Shown here piece by piece: positions 60,651-64,000 of a stretch of 64,000 nucleotides of DNA. The DNA lies in NCBI RefSeq assembly GCF_019448235.1, contig NZ_CP080409.1, positions 806,001 through 870,000 on the forward strand, written 5' to 3'. The notes under the pieces are model-generated. The model did no database searches and was not told the origin of the DNA. It was given only the letters and a program-made list of their open reading frames with translations. Position 1 is the first letter of the stretch. Each line of letters starts with the position of its first letter. The stretch is from Nocardioides panacisoli (GTDB lineage: Bacteria; Actinomycetota; Actinomycetes; Propionibacteriales; Nocardioidaceae). The translations under genes were made by a program, and so were the position numbers.

Positions 60651-61403
60651 TCAGTGCAGCTTCTCGGCGAAGAAGCCGAGCACGCGGTCGACGCCCTCCT
60701 GCTGGCGGTCGATCGTGACCGTCCCGTGCTTCATGCCGGGGAAGTCGACGCGGAGGAACGCCTCGCCGAGCTCGCGCTCGAGGGTGTCGAAGCGGCGGCC
60801 CGTCATCGGGTCCTTCGCGAACTGCAGGCCCAGCACCTGGCACCCGCCCGCAGCTCGCTCCTTGACCCGGTCGAGGTCGGCCGGGGAGAGTCCTAGGTCG
60901 CGGCTGCGTCCGGGGGTGACGGCGAAGGGCACCGACGGCTGGCACAGCACGGGCGCCACGGTCGTGTCCTCGACCATCATCGCGAGCGCGAAGCCGCCGG
61001 TGAAACACATGCCGAGCGCGCCGACCCCGGGGCCGCCCAGTTCGTCGTGCAGGTCGCGAGCGAGGCTCCGCAGCCACCCGGCCACGGGCGAGGTGGTGCC
61101 GGTCGCGAGCTTGGTGAACTCCCGGCGTACGCAGACCTGCCGGAAGGCAGTGGCGAGACTCGCCGGACTGAGACCCTTGCCGGGGGTGCCGAAGAGGTGG
61201 GGGAGCACCACGGTGAAGCCGGCCGCCACGACCTCCTCGGCGAAGGCGACGACCTGGGGCGTGAGCCCGGGGATCTCGTGGATCACGATCACCCCCGGGC
61301 CCGTGCCCTTGCGGTAGGTCGGGAAGGTCAGTGACTTCCCGTCCAGTGCGGCGCCGGTGTGCTCGCCGGTGCTCCACGTGGCGAGCACGTCCGGGCCGCC
61401 CAT
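60651..61403 (-). CDS. Dienelactone hydrolase family protein
   Basis: A 250-residue alpha/beta hydrolase. The nucleophile elbow is GALGMCFTGGFAL with Cys in place of Ser, as in dienelactone hydrolases; VIVIHEIPGLTPQV is the N-terminal oxyanion strand and the His is in FPGMKHGTVTIDR. It starts one base after the OsmC stop and belongs to the same transcript. Substrate unknown. Confidence 0.87.
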   Translation of the reverse strand: MGGPDVLATWSTGEHTGAALDGKSLTFPTYRKGTGPGVIVIHEIPGLTPQVVAFAEEVVAAGFTVVLPHLFGTPGKGLSPASLATAFRQVCVRREFTKLATGTTSPVAGWLRSLARDLHDELGGPGVGALGMCFTGGFALAMMVEDTTVAPVLCQPSVPFAVTPGRSRDLGLSPADLDRVKERAAGGCQVLGLQFAKDPMTGRRFDTLERELGEAFLRVDFPGMKHGTVTIDRQQEGVDRVLGFFAEKLH

Positions 61404-61404
61404 G

Positions 61405-61845
61405 TCAGCCCTCGAGCGCGGCGTCGAGGGTGATGTCGACGGCGGAGAGCGCCTTGCTGATCGGGCACCCGGCCTTGGCCGCCTGGGCGGCCTTGTCGAA
61501 GCCGTCGGCGTCCAGGCCGTCGACCTCGCCGCGCACCGTCAGCTTGATCCCGGTGAGCTGGAAGCCGCCCGCCGGGTCCTCGCCGAGCGACACGTCAGCG
61601 GTCACGTCGAGGGCCTGCGGGGTGCCGCCGGCCTGGGCGATCTCGTTGGACAGCGCCATCGCGAAGCAGGAGGAGTGGGCCGCAGCCACCATCTCCTCGG
61701 GGCTGGTGGTGCCCCCGGCCTCGTCGGCGGAGCGCTTGGGGAAGGAGACGTCGTAGGTGCCGACGCCGGAGGAGGTCATCTCGACCTGGCCGGAACCGTC
61801 CTGGAGTCCGCCGTTCCATGCAGTGCGAGCGGTGCGGGTGGGCAT
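61405..61845 (-). CDS. OsmC-type peroxidase
   Basis: A 146-residue OsmC/Ohr-family thiol peroxidase with the two catalytic cysteines, Cys60 in AAAHSSCFAMAL and Cys127 in KAGCPISKAL. ATG 61845 is preferred to an in-frame start at 61884 because GAAAGGA lies eight bases upstream and family members begin near this residue. Detoxifies organic hydroperoxides using reduced thiols. First gene of a two-gene operon with the hydrolase. Confidence 0.92.
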   Translation of the reverse strand: MPTRTARTAWNGGLQDGSGQVEMTSSGVGTYDVSFPKRSADEAGGTTSPEEMVAAAHSSCFAMALSNEIAQAGGTPQALDVTADVSLGEDPAGGFQLTGIKLTVRGEVDGLDADGFDKAAQAAKAGCPISKALSAVDITLDAALEG

Positions 61846-61889
61846 CGCCGGTCCTTTCTCTCGATGGGGGACAACGCCTCCCACGCTAC

Positions 61890-62768
61890 TCAGGCGGTCG
61901 TGAGGACGCAGTCGGCCAGCACGGGGGAGCCGTCGCGCTCACCCCCACGGACCACGGCGGTTGCCACGATGCGGTCGTCCTCGTGCCAGCCGCAGACCTC
62001 GATGGTGTCGCCCAGGAGGACCACGCCCGCGAACCGTGCGGTGAATCCCGCGACCCGCCCGGCGTCGCCGTCGAGGAGGCCGTCGGTGAGCTCGCGCAGC
62101 ACGATGCCCCAGGAGCACAGGCCGTGCAGGATGGGTTCGGGGAAGCCGGCCGCCTCGGCGAAGGCCGGACTGGCGTGCAGCGGGTTCCGGTCGCCGCACA
62201 GCCGGTAGAGCAGCGCCTGCTGCGGCGCGACGCGGTACGACGTGCGCAGGTCCGGTCCCCGGTCGGGCACCTCGGTCGGCTCCGAGGTGCCGCGATCGCC
62301 GCCGAAACCGCCCTCGCCGCGGACGAAGATGGACGAGCGGACCCGCCAGAGCTCCTCGCCGCCGTCGGCGCGGGCGACGCCTTCCTGCCAGATCACGGCC
62401 GCCTTGCCCTTGTCCCACACGTCGGTGATCGAGGTGTGCAGGGTGGCGGCGCCCTCGGTCGGGAGCGGGCCGGTCACCTCGATGGTCTGGGAGCCGTGGA
62501 CCACCTGCGCGAGGTCGATGTCGCACCCCGGCAGGTCCAGTGGCGGCGGGTCGGTCTCGTGGAAGGAGGGCGCGACCACCCCGAAGGAGGGGAGGACCTG
62601 GAGGGCCTCGTCGTCGAGCGTGTAGCGCAGTGCACCGGGGTCGAGATGGTCGCCGTCGCGAGATCCCGCCCCGATCGCCAGGTGGTAGAGCAGCACGTCG
62701 CTGGCGTCCCAGCGGAAGGTCGTCGTGCCGAGGTCGGCGCCGATCGCGACGGCGGGGTCGATGGGCAT
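61890..62768 (-). CDS. Double-hotdog MaoC hydratase, ChsH3-like
   Basis: A 292-residue hydratase-2-type protein. The C-terminal hotdog has YRLCGDRNPLHASPAFAEAAGFPEPILHGLCSWG with the catalytic Asp and His near residue 205. The N-terminal hotdog is non-catalytic. The ATG follows the KstD stop directly (TGA-ATG), so they are co-translated. In Mtb the kstD neighbour Rv3538 encodes the ChsH3 hydratase for the C24 side chain, which this resembles in size and place. No KstR site is seen because the promoter is outside the window. Confidence 0.86.
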   Translation of the reverse strand: MPIDPAVAIGADLGTTTFRWDASDVLLYHLAIGAGSRDGDHLDPGALRYTLDDEALQVLPSFGVVAPSFHETDPPPLDLPGCDIDLAQVVHGSQTIEVTGPLPTEGAATLHTSITDVWDKGKAAVIWQEGVARADGGEELWRVRSSIFVRGEGGFGGDRGTSEPTEVPDRGPDLRTSYRVAPQQALLYRLCGDRNPLHASPAFAEAAGFPEPILHGLCSWGIVLRELTDGLLDGDAGRVAGFTARFAGVVLLGDTIEVCGWHEDDRIVATAVVRGGERDGSPVLADCVLTTA

Positions 62769-64000
62769 TCAGTCGTCCTTCGTGGCGTGGGCGTGGATGT
62801 CGGCGGCCGCCAGGTGGCCGAAGGTGATGGCGGGCCCGATGGTGGCGCCCGGACCGGCGTAGGTCCGCCCCATCACCGCCGCGGACGCGTTGCCGGCGGC
62901 GTACAGCCCGGCGATGGCCGAGCCGTCCGGGCGGAGCACCCGTGCGCGTTCGTCGGTGAGCAGGCCGCCCTTGGTTCCCAGGTCGCCGGGCACGATCTTG
63001 ACCGCGTAGAAGGGCGCCTGGTCGATGGCGTGCAGCGAGGGGTTCGGTGTCACCGTCGGGTCGGAGTAGTACTGGTCGTAGGCGGACTCGCCGCGGTGGA
63101 AGTCCTCGTCGACGCCGGTGCCGGCGAACCCGTTGAACCGCTCGACAGTGACCGCCAACGCCTCGGCCGGTACCTCGATCTCGGCGGCGAGCCCCTCGAG
63201 CGTGTCGGCCTTCCGCACGACGCCGTGCTTGAGCCACCGCCCCGGGAACGGCTGGCGCGGACCGAGGCCCGCGAAGAGGTAGCGGTTGCGGTAGCGCTGG
63301 TCGATGATCATCCAGGCCGGCACGTGGGACACGCCGGTGGCCTCGCCCCGGTAGATCTCGTGGGTTGCCTCGACGTAGGGGAGCGCCTCGTTCATGAAGC
63401 GCTGTCCGGCGGCGTTGACGATGATCGACCCCGGCAGGTTGCGCTCGGAGAGGCAGAACCACGGCCCGTTCGGCAGCGGAATCGTCGGTCCCCACCACGC
63501 GTCGTCCATCAGCGCGGTGTCGGCGCCGGCCGCGATGCCGGCGAGGATGCCGCCACCGGTGTTGAACTCAGACCCCGTCGTCCAGTCCACCGAGGTCGGC
63601 TGCGGCTGGTACTTCTCGCGCAGCTCCAGGTTGCGCTCGAAGCCACCGGACCCGAGGATCACGCCGCGTCGGGCCCGTACGACGCGCTCGCCCTCGTCCC
63701 CGGCGCCGCGCACCCGGACCCCCACGACCCGGTCGTCCTCGAGCACGAGCCCGGTCAGCTCGGTCTCGTAGTGGACCGGGACGCCGGCGTCGATGAGTCC
63801 CTGGCGCAGGCCGATCGCGATGGCGTTGCCCATCGCGTACATGCGCTTGCGCCCCAGCATCGCGACGAGCCGGCGCAGCATCACCTTCGCCATGGTGATC
63901 GGCCCGCGCAGGGTGCGCATGCCGAGGCTGATCTTCCGGAAGTCGGTCTGGGTGACGATCATGTTGGCCGGCGCCTTGGTGTACTGCGGGTGGAGCCGCT
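62769..64000 (-). CDS. kstD: 3-Ketosteroid delta-1-dehydrogenase (KstD), C-terminal part
   Basis: About 410 residues of a flavoprotein that runs off the right edge (N-terminus beyond 64000). It introduces the C1-C2 double bond in the steroid A ring. FAD/active-site block near the C-terminus: GLYAAGNASAAVMGRTYAGPGATIGPA, with the Tyr-x3-Gly pair (YAGPG) corresponding to the catalytic Tyr487/Gly491 of R. erythropolis KstD1; a second candidate Tyr is in DQRYRNRYLFAG. GSGGFERNLELREKY matches the substrate domain. KstD2/KstD3-like and delta-4(5-alpha) enzymes are similar, but the neighbour ChsH3-like gene favours KstD. Confidence 0.88.
   Translation of the reverse strand, partial: RLHPQYTKAPANMIVTQTDFRKISLGMRTLRGPITMAKVMLRRLVAMLGRKRMYAMGNAIAIGLRQGLIDAGVPVHYETELTGLVLEDDRVVGVRVRGAGDEGERVVRARRGVILGSGGFERNLELREKYQPQPTSVDWTTGSEFNTGGGILAGIAAGADTALMDDAWWGPTIPLPNGPWFCLSERNLPGSIIVNAAGQRFMNEALPYVEATHEIYRGEATGVSHVPAWMIIDQRYRNRYLFAGLGPRQPFPGRWLKHGVVRKADTLEGLAAEIEVPAEALAVTVERFNGFAGTGVDEDFHRGESAYDQYYSDPTVTPNPSLHAIDQAPFYAVKIVPGDLGTKGGLLTDERARVLRPDGSAIAGLYAAGNASAAVMGRTYAGPGATIGPAITFGHLAAADIHAHATKDD

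Overview
The window is a high-GC actinobacterial chromosome segment. Its gene set (two complete mce import loci, a KstR-type regulon, mycolate-free lipid genes, a DUF222/HNH gene with Nocardioides-style dispersed repeats) best fits a steroid-degrading member of the Nocardioidaceae such as Nocardioides or Pimelobacter. The genus is inference from gene content, not a database result. Comparisons to M. tuberculosis (Mtb) gene order are from memory.

Region 1 (1-16661) is mixed chromosomal content: the end of a TesB-type thioesterase; a very large secreted PKD/propeller protein; a fatty-acid module laid out like Mtb Rv0241c-Rv0243 (MaoC hydratase, FabG4-type reductase and divergent FadA2-type thiolase, with a TetR gene that shares operator-like sequences with the divergon); a cluster of REP-like repeats before an HNH gene; an ATP-dependent DNA ligase whose 3' end is duplicated around an inserted SMI1/KNR4 gene; and an AlkA-type glycosylase.

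Region 2 (16746-25371) is a complete mce operon (two YrbE permeases, six Mce proteins, one Mce-associated protein) without a KstR site. A cardiolipin-synthase-like gene and uvrB separate it from region 3 (29048-39438), a second complete mce operon with a KstR operator in its promoter and therefore probably the Mce4-type steroid importer. No Mce ATPase (MceG/MlaF) lies in the window.

Region 4 (39492-59584) is the steroid block. It holds a ferredoxin reductase, ferredoxin and three SDRs; kstR; a glycosyltransferase/methyltransferase/prenyltransferase-like/methyltransferase cassette; a FadE34-type acyl-CoA dehydrogenase; a LipC-like hydrolase with an enoyl-CoA hydratase; a WS/DGAT acyltransferase; a diiron desaturase-like protein; and a propionyl side-chain operon (FadE28-FadE29 fused into one protein, the MaoC and DUF35 halves of ChsH2 as separate genes, ChsH1, Ltp2). 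Six TnnAACnnGTTnnA-type KstR sites sit in the promoters of these units, several overlapping the -10 box of apparently leaderless genes.

Region 5 (59698-64000) has a MOSC/DinB pair, an OsmC/dienelactone-hydrolase pair, and a ChsH3-like hydratase downstream of a KstD-type 3-ketosteroid dehydrogenase that runs off the right edge. Together the genes import sterols (mce), oxidise the side chain (FadE34, ChsE, ChsH, Ltp2, SDRs), open the ring system (KstD), and possibly divert acyl-CoA to storage lipid (WS/DGAT), mostly under one repressor.
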